From contig JAFARV010000910.1 of NCBI GenBank assembly GCA_019245255.1, positions 1-5,043 of the forward strand: 5,043 bases of DNA, read 5' to 3'. Source of the DNA: Acidobacteriaceae bacterium. Its GTDB lineage: Bacteria; Acidobacteriota; Terriglobia; Bryobacterales; Bryobacteraceae. The translations under genes were made by a program, and so were the position numbers. The notes under the pieces were generated by a model, which saw nothing but the letters and a program-made list of their open reading frames with translations, did no database searches and was not told the DNA's origin. Of the stretch, positions 1 to 5,043 are shown piece after piece (the stretch's first letter is position 1; each line of letters opens with the position of its first letter).

Positions 1-1612
1 TGACACAGATCAGTATGTTGGGATTGTTCATTGGTGCAAAACCCATGAACGACGCATTGTACTTGTGTGTATAAACGTGGTGCGCGAAGTCGAAGATCTG
101 TGCCGTCCCCGTTTTGCCGGCAACTGTATATCCCGTGACATGCAATCGATGAGCTGTCCCTTGAGGAAGCGCGACCACCCCGTGCATTAACTCGCGCATC
201 GTCATAACCGTTTCCGGCTTCAAGATCTGTACGGGCGCACGAATCCTTTTAAACTGTTTCGGTTCTCCTGGCGCCTGCTCCCAGGCGACGATATGGGGAC
301 TCACCAGGAATCCACCATTCGCAATCACCGCTCCCATACGCGCCAACTGCACGGTGGTCGTACTAACTTCGTGCCCGAACGCTACCGAAGGAAGGGATGT
401 CGGCTGCCAGCGCTTCAGCTTGCGCAGCATACCCGGAGCCTCTGCGGGAAGCTCGATGCCCGTGCGTGAACCGATTCCAAACTTGCGCACATAATTATAG
501 AGATTCTGGGCGCCTACCTCCATACCGATACGAATTGCGCCGACGTTGCTCGACCTGATCAGGACATCCGCCATCGTCATATCGCCGTGCGCATGCGAGT
601 CGTGAATGGTGCGACCGAACAGAGTAATTACGCCGCCCGCGGTATGGATCATGGTGTCAGGGCGCAGGTTTGTCGTCTCGAGCGCTGCTGAAAGCGTAAT
701 GATTTTGAACACCGATCCGGGCTCATAGGGCGCCACGACGGCAAGATCTTCTCTCCCATGCGGTTTCTCGCCCGCATGCAGCCGCTCGTTGGGATCGTAT
801 GTGGGGTAGTTTGCGAGCGCGAGAATCTCGCCGGTATTCGGATCCATCGCCACGATGCTGCCGTGGTCGCCGTGATTGTGCACAACCGCGTACTCAATTG
901 CTTCTTCTGCGGCCTGCTGTATCTGGCTGTCTATCGTAAGTCCGATATTTTTTCCCACGATCGGCGCTTTCGCCACTTCCGAGGCATATGCCTTTTGACG
1001 TACATCGACCTGGACACGAAGCAATCCCGGAGTGCCTGCCAGGTCCTTGTCGAGCTTTAGTTCCAGACCTGCGGCGCCGTGGCCCTCCGCTCCGACGTTG
1101 CCAACTACGTGAGCAGCGAGTTTCCCGTTCGGGTACGTGCGAAGACTGCCCTGCCGGATTTCGAGCCAATCCAACTTCATGGCGCGAAGCGTCTCTGCCT
1201 TCTCGTAAGTCACCTTTGGATCCACAACGAAGTAGCCGTGGTGATGCTTTGATATCGCCGCGGCCTCCAGATCCGCCTCGAGCTTACGTGCATCGATATC
1301 GAGGATTCGCGAAAGGAGTGCCGCTGCAGTTGCCTTGTCCGGAATGCGCGCCGGATTGACAACGACGAATTCGGATGGAGAACTGATCGCCAAATAGTTG
1401 CCGTTGCGGTCGAAGATTGCGCCGCGCGGCGCTTCGAGTGGCTCCAGGCGTTCCTGCTGGGCGTCACCAAGCCGCTCGTATTTGTCGTGAGCCAACACTT
1501 GCAGCTGAAACAGCCTGAGTATAACGATAAGGGCCCATCCCGTCAGGATGAGCCCCACAATCGCGACCCTTTCCGTACTCTTTGTCAGCGGGGAGAGCGG
1601 CGCGCGCTGCAT
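1..1612 (-). CDS. ftsI: FtsI/PBP3-type class B penicillin-binding protein (peptidoglycan transpeptidase), C-terminus cut by the window edge
   Basis: This gene encodes the septal D,D-transpeptidase that cross-links peptidoglycan during division, anchored in the inner membrane and working with FtsW. I translated 537 codons without a stop. Residues about 14-35 form one hydrophobic membrane anchor. A PBP dimerisation-type region follows (APRGAIFDRNG at 61-71, then TYPNGKLAAHVVGNVG at about 159-174). The transpeptidase domain carries all three active-site motifs: SVFK with nucleophile S300, SSN at 354-356 and KTGTAQ at 500-505. The chosen ATG is preceded by AAAGGTGA (1618-1625) at good spacing. 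An in-frame GTG three codons upstream overlaps that Shine-Dalgarno and is less likely. The end of the transpeptidase domain and any PASTA domains lie outside the window. Position after ftsL in a dcw cluster supports FtsI over a sporulation or elongation PBP. The 78-bp gap before it is the largest in the operon. No key residue is missing. Confidence 0.95.
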   Translation of the reverse strand, partial: MQRAPLSPLTKSTERVAIVGLILTGWALIVILRLFQLQVLAHDKYERLGDAQQERLEPLEAPRGAIFDRNGNYLAISSPSEFVVVNPARIPDKATAAALLSRILDIDARKLEADLEAAAISKHHHGYFVVDPKVTYEKAETLRAMKLDWLEIRQGSLRTYPNGKLAAHVVGNVGAEGHGAAGLELKLDKDLAGTPGLLRVQVDVRQKAYASEVAKAPIVGKNIGLTIDSQIQQAAEEAIEYAVVHNHGDHGSIVAMDPNTGEILALANYPTYDPNERLHAGEKPHGREDLAVVAPYEPGSVFKIITLSAALETTNLRPDTMIHTAGGVITLFGRTIHDSHAHGDMTMADVLIRSSNVGAIRIGMEVGAQNLYNYVRKFGIGSRTGIELPAEAPGMLRKLKRWQPTSLPSVAFGHEVSTTTVQLARMGAVIANGGFLVSPHIVAWEQAPGEPKQFKRIRAPVQILKPETVMTMRELMHGVVALPQGTAHRLHVTGYTVAGKTGTAQIFDFAHHVYTHKYNASFMGFAPMNNPNILICV

Positions 1613-1690
1613 TGTCTTCACCTTTACACAATTACGAAGAAGCGCGGCAAGGTTCCGCCAGAGGCTTTAGCTCGAAACTACGCGCCTCAA

Positions 1691-2209
1691 CTACCGGGCG
1701 TCGACCTCGGGAGCGGGCGCGAGCGCAAGCGGCATCTGAATACGTGCGTCCGTATTCTTCGCTTTCCCGTCCAGGTACTGAACGGCCTGTGGCACCGGCT
1801 CTACCAGCCTCAGCGTCTTTGCAAGCTGCTCCAGCCGGGCGGGACTCAACAGTTCGGCTTCTTCGAGGTCGAGCTTTGCCTCATCCTGCTTCAAGTGCTC
1901 CTGTTCTTGACGGAGGTTTTGCAGCGTAAAGCCCGCCATGGTGTTGTATGCGGCAGGCACCAAACCGGCGATTACCAGTGACGCGGCAAGAAAGCCCGTT
2001 GCGACAGAACGGCTTCGCGCACGGCGCGCCACAGGGTCCGCAGCCCGCACCACACCGCTGTTGTCGATGCGTTTCACAAATAAGTAAACGTCTTCATTCG
2101 CGATGGGGCGCAGTCGCGGCGCTTCGGTTCGCGTCCAGACGGCTACCGGGACATCCTCAAGCGTTCTTACGCCTACAAATCGATTCACAAACGTTGCCAG
2201 TGAGGCCAT
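1691..2209 (-). CDS. ftsL: FtsL-like cell division protein (bitopic, coiled coil)
   Basis: This is probably the small bitopic divisome protein FtsL, which in studied bacteria pairs with FtsB and FtsQ to control FtsWI activity. Of its 172 residues, about 1-67 are a basic, presumably cytoplasmic region (ARRARSRS at 61-68 just before the membrane). About 69-91 form one transmembrane helix. About 95-121 form a charged heptad-like coiled coil (LQNLRQEQEHLKQDEAKLDL). The segment LLSPARLEQLAKTLRLVEP (120-138) resembles the FtsL/DivIC family feature in which a short motif follows the coiled coil, and a proline- and alanine-rich tail ends the protein. The ATG is preceded by AAGGA (2216-2220) with a 6-base spacer. 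The gene starts 11 bp after the rsmH stop, so translation is probably coupled. FtsL is poorly conserved in sequence, so the call rests on topology and on position between rsmH and ftsI. The cytoplasmic part is longer than in E. coli FtsL (121 residues in total). Confidence 0.82.
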   Translation of the reverse strand: MASLATFVNRFVGVRTLEDVPVAVWTRTEAPRLRPIANEDVYLFVKRIDNSGVVRAADPVARRARSRSVATGFLAASLVIAGLVPAAYNTMAGFTLQNLRQEQEHLKQDEAKLDLEEAELLSPARLEQLAKTLRLVEPVPQAVQYLDGKAKNTDARIQMPLALAPAPEVDAR

Positions 2210-2220
2210 TTTTCTTCCTT

Positions 2221-3108
2221 CTAAAGTCGCTCAATTGCCCGCAGCTTGGCGCTTCTCGACGCTGCGTTTTCAAACACCTCTTCATCTGAGGGCCTGACGA
2301 CATGCTTCGTCAGAATCTTGCATTCACCCGTTCTCGCCAAAGCCTGAAAAGCCTGCTTTACCTTCCGGTCTTCGGTCGACATGAACGTCAGTACTACAAA
2401 TCGCCCGCCTGGCCTCAACCGTCCCGGAGCTAACCTGAGTAGCTCATCCAGCTCATCCAACTCAGCGTTGACCCGAAGGCGCAGCGCCATGAATGTTTGC
2501 GTCGCTGGATGAATTCTCCCTGTTCGCGGCACGGCCTGCTCGACAACGTCAGCCAAACGGCGCGTCGTCAGAATCGGCCGTGCGCGAACAATTGCTCTGG
2601 AGATTCTTCGCGACCTCCTTTCTTCACCGAGCTGATAAATCAGATCGGCGAGATCCCTTTCGGGCAATTCGTTGACAAGATCCGCCGCAGTAAGATCCTG
2701 GCTGCGATCCATCCGCATATCCAGAGGACCTTCTTCCATCAGCGAAAAACCACGCTCAGCACTGCTCAAGTGATGGCGGCTGACGCCAAGATCGGCCAGG
2801 ATGCCATCCACGGCCGCAACACCATTCCTCTCCAGCGCCTCAGGCAGTTTTGAAAATGTTCCGTGAAAAAACCGGATCCGCCCCTTCCACGCCGCCGTAT
2901 TCGCTTCCGCCAACCGGAGCGATTCCGCATCGCGATCGCTCGCAATCACAAAACCACTCTCCAGCCGGGATGCGATCTCCCCCGCGTGGCCTCCCAATCC
3001 CGCTGTCAAGTCGACGTAGACGCCGTCGGGCCGGAGCGCCAGGTACTCCAGCGACTCCCGCAGCAGCACCGGGTAGTGCCACGGACCCCTCTCTCCGGCG
3101 CCACCCAT
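2221..3108 (-). CDS. rsmH: 16S rRNA (cytosine(1402)-N(4))-methyltransferase RsmH (MraW)
   Basis: RsmH uses S-adenosylmethionine to methylate N4 of C1402 in 16S rRNA, in the ribosomal P site, and acts in the cytoplasm. The 295-residue length is near the family norm of about 300-315. Visible family motifs in order are HYPVLLRES (11-19), the SAM-binding loop DLTAGLGGHAGEI (33-45), SDRD (57-60), DGILADLGVS (101-110), RGFSLMEEGPLDMRMD (119-134), HPATQTFMALRLRVNAEL (200-217) and SRSAKLRAIERL (284-295). The normally well-kept HSLEDR motif reads MSTEDR at 243-248, which is unusual, while the flanking TF and EDR are retained. The gene begins 9 bp after the mraZ stop and in the same frame (TAA CGG CGA TGT ATG). 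There is no clear Shine-Dalgarno, so coupling to mraZ translation is likely. The next in-frame start lies inside the conserved PVLL motif, so this ATG is the sensible choice. A second ATG 4 bases upstream is out of frame. Confidence 0.96.
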   Translation of the reverse strand: MGGAGERGPWHYPVLLRESLEYLALRPDGVYVDLTAGLGGHAGEIASRLESGFVIASDRDAESLRLAEANTAAWKGRIRFFHGTFSKLPEALERNGVAAVDGILADLGVSRHHLSSAERGFSLMEEGPLDMRMDRSQDLTAADLVNELPERDLADLIYQLGEERRSRRISRAIVRARPILTTRRLADVVEQAVPRTGRIHPATQTFMALRLRVNAELDELDELLRLAPGRLRPGGRFVVLTFMSTEDRKVKQAFQALARTGECKILTKHVVRPSDEEVFENAASRSAKLRAIERL

Positions 3109-3117
3109 ACATCGCCG

Positions 3118-3612
3118 TTACCGCAATCCCTTCTTCTCGAGCCCTTGAACCTTCTCGCCCACACCTTCGAGAGCACGCGCCAGGCGCTGCTCGTACACCT
3201 CGCGCCCGATCACTTCGATCCGCTGTTTGAAACAGCGCAAAAAAACTTGCTCGTTTTCGAGCTTGAGAGCCCGGCGCAACTCTGTCGGGACCAGCACGCG
3301 CCCCTGCGCATCCATCTCGTCGTCAGAACCGAAATGGTACGCGATGAAAGCAACGTCTTCTTTGGTCTCGGCATCGTCACCGGGCTCTTCCAGCAGGCGC
3401 TCCGTCTCACGCCAAATCGAAATAGGATAGATTCGAGCAGTGGACGCGTTTAACGTCGTGACAAACACTTTGCGCTCCCCGAACCCTTCCAGATATTGCG
3501 CGATCGCGGACGGCAGCTTGAGACGGCCTTTTTCATCGACACGTGCGCTTAAGAACCCGCGAGGGGCTTCAACCTGCGACGTTGAACCTGTTTGACCGTC
3601 TTGGTCTGCCAC
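3118..3612 (-). CDS. mraZ: MraZ, SpoVT/AbrB-fold transcriptional regulator of the dcw cluster
   Basis: MraZ is a ring-forming DNA-binding protein that in E. coli represses its own dcw operon and in other bacteria can activate it. The 164-residue product has two AbrB-like repeats, each with the hallmark loop: DEKGRLKLP (26-34) and DAQGRVLVP (101-109), the latter followed by TELRRAL. The length is slightly above the usual 140-155, from about 16 extra residues before RGFLSARVDEKGR and a charged tail (LEKKGLR). The start codon is GTG. An in-frame TGA lies 8 codons upstream and no other ATG, GTG or TTG occurs before the first domain, so this is the only standard start. No good Shine-Dalgarno is visible. 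The start codon lies inside the last of four AGTGG-type repeats that look like MraZ binding sites. It is the first gene of the dcw run and lies 9 bp from rsmH. Confidence 0.95.
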   Translation of the reverse strand: MADQDGQTGSTSQVEAPRGFLSARVDEKGRLKLPSAIAQYLEGFGERKVFVTTLNASTARIYPISIWRETERLLEEPGDDAETKEDVAFIAYHFGSDDEMDAQGRVLVPTELRRALKLENEQVFLRCFKQRIEVIGREVYEQRLARALEGVGEKVQGLEKKGLR

Positions 3613-3643
3613 TTTCGACCACTTTGGGCCTCTTCAGACCACT
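3609..3643 (-). promoter_or_regulatory. Putative MraZ operator: four 10-bp-spaced AGTGG-type boxes overlapping the mraZ start codon
   Basis: On the minus strand the sequence reads AGTGGTCTGA, AGAGGCCCAA, AGTGGTCGAA, then AGTGG followed by CAGAC. The five-base boxes are at 3639-3643, 3629-3633 (degenerate AGAGG), 3619-3623 and 3609-3613, in exact 10-bp register. The two nearest mraZ are preceded by AA, giving AAAGTGG. Known MraZ sites are tandem G-rich repeats at 10-bp spacing just upstream of mraZ (TGGGN boxes separated by 5 bases in E. coli, AAAGTG-type boxes in mollicutes), so sequence, phasing and location all fit. The last box contains the GTG start codon (3610-3612). Binding by the MraZ ring here would cover the translation start region and block early transcription. 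Binding itself is inferred. Confidence 0.8.
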
Positions 3644-3649
3644 AGGTTG

Positions 3650-3678
3650 ATAGTGGCACGACGTGGTGTTGTTTGCAA
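3650..3678 (-). promoter_or_regulatory. Possible weak sigma70-type promoter for the dcw operon
   Basis: On the minus strand a TTGCAA hexamer (3673-3678) and a CACTAT hexamer (3650-3655) are separated by 17 bases. They match the TTGACA/TATAAT consensus at 4 and 3 of 6 positions. Transcription would start near the first AGTGG box, giving a very short leader before mraZ and placing the operator immediately downstream, as expected for repression. The match is weak and could be chance. Confidence 0.3.
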
Positions 3679-3774
3679 TACCTGAGAGAAGAAAATTTCG
3701 GCTAAGTCCTTTATTCGCCTTTGTTACGCCTGAGTATGGTGCTATGGATGTCTGTGCGCATGATTGCTGCGCTC

Positions 3775-3853
3775 GATCAGTGAGCGATCAGTGAGCGATC
3801 AGTGAGGATCAGTGAGGGTGAGGATCAGTGAGGGTCTGAGGATCAGTGAGGGT
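3775..3853. repeat. Tandem array of six GATCAGTGAG units
   Basis: The exact 10-mer GATCAGTGAG occurs at 3775-3784, 3786-3795, 3797-3806, 3807-3816, 3823-3832 and 3841-3850, so start-to-start steps are 11, 11, 10, 16 and 18. The longer unit TGAGGATCAGTGAGGGT occurs exactly three times at 3803-3819, 3819-3835 and 3837-3853. The array ends against the repeat that borders the 3' end of the transposase gene (gacggccat from 3856) and lies between that gene and the mraZ promoter region. It has no coding potential that I can support. Its origin is probably replication slippage. A function as a protein-binding array is possible but not shown. Confidence 0.9.
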
Positions 3854-3855
3854 CA

Positions 3856-3916
3856 GACGGCCATTTAATCCGATGTTGTATTTCGTGTCTCAGGTTTGTC
3901 CTGGTATATCGTCAGT
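3856..3916. repeat. Copy 1 of an imperfect direct repeat flanking the transposase gene (overlaps its 3' end)
   Basis: This copy begins gacggccatttaatccgatg and overlaps the last 17 codons and stop of the transposase gene. From 3867 to 3916 it aligns without gaps to 4606-4655 at 35 of 50 positions by my count, and gacggccatt is shared exactly by both copies. Relative to copy 2 it lacks about 13 bases between gacggccatt and aatccgatg, and it has lost the left arm of the GGCCGTC palindrome. Confidence 0.75.
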
Positions 3917-4530
3917 TTCGGGCGGCCGACGCGAGCGTGACATGGCTCGCCCCAAAGGCGCCCAGTCCTGGTTGCGTGCCGGATGCCGACCCAGTCTTCT
4001 TCGGGTCTGAGCGTGAGGAACTGACGCCATTCCACGGTGTTGTACTCCTGTCGCCAGATTTCGAGGTTGAGCCAGGATGGAGCACTCTGTCTGCCCGTAT
4101 GGACAGCAGCGCTCGAATACAAGTATTCGTCGGCGACCTCAACTAAGCCAGCCCGTACCGGATTCAGTTCTACGTAGCGGAGAGCTCGCCAAAAATGGGT
4201 GCCCGCTAACACGCACGAGTAGAATCGTGCTTGCCAAAGATGCCCACTGATCCTACCCTGCTTTCGGTTTAGGTACAGCGCATATTCCGCATGAGCACGT
4301 CGAATCGTGTCGGCCATCGAGGTTGTCGTCCGTGGCACAACGATCCAGTGGACGTGATTCGTCATCAGGCACCAGCCCAGAAGATCGAGGGAGTACTCCT
4401 GCGCAGCTTGGGTGAACCGAGCTAGGTAATACTCGCGATCGTCCCGATCGAAGAACGTCGTCTGCCCATAATTGCCCTTTTGGGTGAGATGGCAGGCAAC
4501 GTCCGGAATCACAACTCGATTTACACGCAT
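3865..4530 (-). CDS. REP-associated tyrosine transposase (RAYT; Y1 HUH, IS200-like transposase family)
   Basis: RAYTs are single-stranded DNA nucleases related to IS200/IS605 TnpA that cut and move REP-type palindromic elements. They are usually single-copy, chromosomally fixed genes. The 221-residue product shows the family features in order: an N-terminal strand with HLTQKGN (14-20), FFDRDDREYYLARF (26-39), the metal-binding HUH pair in NHVHWIV (H59 and H61), SGHLWQARFYS (95-105) and the tyrosine helix RYVELNPVRAGLV with probable nucleophile Y119. A C-terminal RTGRLWGE segment (188-195) resembles the family's usual TGRPLG element. The frame is open throughout and all catalytic residues are present, so it may be active. 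No convincing Shine-Dalgarno precedes the ATG; a short hairpin abuts it instead. The last 17 codons belong to a direct repeat found again upstream of the gene. It lies between a polysaccharide gene and the dcw cluster, with the same orientation as both. Confidence 0.92.
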   Translation of the reverse strand: MRVNRVVIPDVACHLTQKGNYGQTTFFDRDDREYYLARFTQAAQEYSLDLLGWCLMTNHVHWIVVPRTTTSMADTIRRAHAEYALYLNRKQGRISGHLWQARFYSCVLAGTHFWRALRYVELNPVRAGLVEVADEYLYSSAAVHTGRQSAPSWLNLEIWRQEYNTVEWRQFLTLRPEEDWVGIRHATRTGRLWGEPCHARVGRPKLTIYQDKPETRNTTSD

Positions 4531-4543
4531 GCACTCGAAGTGC
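4531..4543. repeat. Small perfect hairpin immediately upstream of the transposase start codon
   Basis: The minus strand reads GCACT TCG AGTGC directly before the ATG: a 5-bp stem with a 3-base loop. RAYT and IS200-like proteins recognise short hairpins near their ends, and such a structure could also hide the translation start. Stems this short arise easily by chance, so the role is uncertain. Confidence 0.4.
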
Positions 4544-4573
4544 TGCCCCGGTGGTACTCGTCTCGGACTTTAC

Positions 4574-4588
4574 GGCCGTCTGACGGCC
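4574..4588. repeat. Perfect inverted repeat GGCCGTC-T-GACGGCC, REP-like palindrome
   Basis: Two perfect 7-bp GC-rich arms (4574-4580 and 4582-4588) are separated by one base. In single-stranded form the hairpin would more likely be a 6-bp stem with a 3-base loop. The right arm is the first part of the direct repeat copy 2, and the same GACGGCC arm without its partner recurs at 3856-3862 at the other end of the transposase gene. A GC-rich palindrome beside a RAYT gene is what a REP substrate would look like. No T-run follows on either strand, so it is not a clear terminator. Confidence 0.6.
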
Positions 4589-4655
4589 ATTAAATCTGAG
4601 CATTGAATCCGATGGCATATTCCACGCTTCAGCTTTATCCGGGTGTACTTTCAGT
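4582..4655. repeat. Copy 2 of the imperfect direct repeat, upstream of the transposase; possible relic of a second RAYT tail
   Basis: This copy shares gacggccatt and, from 4606, a gapless 50-bp alignment (35 of 50 identical by my count) with 3867-3916. Read on the minus strand in the frame matching the transposase C-terminus it gives LKVHPDKAEAWNMPSD, against LTIYQDKPETRNTTSD at the transposase end: 7 of 16 residues match (L, D, K, E, N, S, D) with no frame break. The preceding residues QGKG also recall GRPK. The copy lies 30 bp downstream of the sugar transferase stop. It could be the remnant 3' end of a second, deleted transposase of the same subfamily, or the left boundary of a mobile unit. 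Confidence 0.65.
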
Positions 4656-4685
4656 CCTTTGCCCTGCTCTCCGGCAGCAACAAGC

Positions 4686-5043
4686 CTAATATGCTCCCTT
4701 CGCCGCGAGCACCGTGCGAACAGTTCGCATCAGAATCTGCACGTCCAGCCACAACGACCAGTTGCAAATGTAGTAGGTATCCGCAGCCTGCTGCACGGCC
4801 ACATCCCCATCGCTGCGATCGGATACTTGCCATAGCCCCGTGAGGCCTGGCTTCACGCTCGCGCGCAGATCACGGAACGATTGCGGGAAGCTATCCAGGT
4901 GGTAGAACGGAAACGGTCTCGGCCCCACCAGGCTCATGTCGCCGCGCAGAACATTCCACAACTGCGGGAGTTCGTCCAGGCTGTACCGTCGCAGAAACCA
5001 TCCGATCCCCGGCAGGACACGCGGATCCTTCTTCAGCTTGTAA
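4686..5043 (-). CDS. Bacterial sugar transferase (undecaprenyl-phosphate phosphoglycosyltransferase family), C-terminal part only
   Basis: Members of this family transfer a sugar-1-phosphate from a nucleotide sugar to undecaprenyl phosphate at the inner membrane, the first step in building exopolysaccharide, capsule or O-antigen units. The window holds the last 118 codons; the upstream part is cut by the edge. Visible motifs are YKLKKDPRV (1-9), SLDELPQLWN (21-30) running into MSLVGPRP (36-43), KPGLTGLWQVSDRSD (64-78) and YYICNWSLWLDVQIL (90-104), ending KGAY as many family members do. The usual WQVSGRSD reads WQVSDRSD. The catalytic Asp-Glu pair and the N-terminal membrane segments would be upstream, so substrate and subfamily (WcaJ, WbaP or shorter PglC type) cannot be judged. 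The TAG stop is followed by 30 bp and then the transposase-associated repeat. No clear terminator is seen after it. Confidence 0.93.
   Translation of the reverse strand, partial: YKLKKDPRVLPGIGWFLRRYSLDELPQLWNVLRGDMSLVGPRPFPFYHLDSFPQSFRDLRASVKPGLTGLWQVSDRSDGDVAVQQAADTYYICNWSLWLDVQILMRTVRTVLAAKGAY

Noticed and set aside
1487..1981. A 164-codon plus-strand open frame opposite ftsI and ftsL
   Set aside because: It crosses the ends of two convincing minus-strand genes and has no family features; it is a complementary-strand shadow.
2863..3453. A 196-codon plus-strand open frame opposite rsmH and mraZ
   Set aside because: It lies antisense across two well-supported genes, is rich in proline and arginine as expected of a GC-rich complementary frame, and shows no recognisable domain.
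3756..3772. Hairpin GCGCA...TGCGC as a terminator between the transposase and mraZ
   Set aside because: The stem is only 5 bp with a 7-base loop and no T-run follows on the minus strand, so a terminator call is not supported.
3775..3853. CRISPR array
   Set aside because: The repeats are only 10 bp, with no spacers of constant size and no cas genes nearby; this is a simple tandem repeat.
4253..4618. A 121-codon minus-strand frame overlapping the start of the transposase gene
   Set aside because: Most of it overlaps the RAYT coding region in another frame, which has clear HUH and tyrosine motifs. Only its first part (the MPSDSMLRF region) is of interest, as the relic tail described in repeat copy 2.
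4656..4685. Terminator after the sugar transferase
   Set aside because: Only a 4-bp CTGC/GCAG stem is present and no T-run follows.

Overview
The window reads as bacterial chromosome with moderately high GC, and all recognisable genes lie on the minus strand. The strongest signal is the start of a division and cell wall (dcw) cluster in the classical order mraZ - rsmH - ftsL - ftsI, occupying 3612 down to 1 and running off the low-coordinate end. The divergent FtsL, the MraZ sequence and a neighbouring RAYT-type transposase would suit a soil Acidobacteriota-like genome, but that placement is an impression from sequence style and not a demonstrated identity.

Layout in transcription order (high to low coordinates). 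5043-4686: the C-terminal 118 residues of a bacterial sugar transferase (exopolysaccharide or O-antigen initiating phosphoglycosyltransferase family), cut by the window edge. 4685-4531: a non-coding stretch holding an imperfect repeat, a perfect 7-bp inverted repeat and a small hairpin. 4530-3865: a 221-residue REP-associated tyrosine transposase (Y1 HUH family). An imperfect copy of its 3' end (70% identity over a 50-bp gapless core) lies just upstream of it, so the gene sits between direct repeats. 3864-3613: an intergenic region with six copies of GATCAGTGAG, then a possible weak promoter, then four 10-bp-spaced AGTGG-type boxes that look like a MraZ operator and run into the mraZ start codon. 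3612-1: mraZ, rsmH, ftsL and partial ftsI, with gaps of 9, 11 and 78 bp, consistent with one operon.

How the genes work together: MraZ is the transcriptional autoregulator of the cluster, RsmH methylates 16S rRNA, FtsL is a small bitopic divisome protein that in well-studied bacteria works with FtsB and FtsQ, and FtsI is the septal transpeptidase acting with FtsW. The sugar transferase belongs to a separate envelope polysaccharide locus. The transposase and its repeats sit exactly at the junction between the two loci.

The most interesting observations are the phased MraZ boxes overlapping the GTG start of mraZ, the duplicated RAYT tail, and the GATCAGTGAG array between the mobile element and the dcw promoter region. 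I see no RNA gene, CRISPR array, phage gene or evident new defence system.
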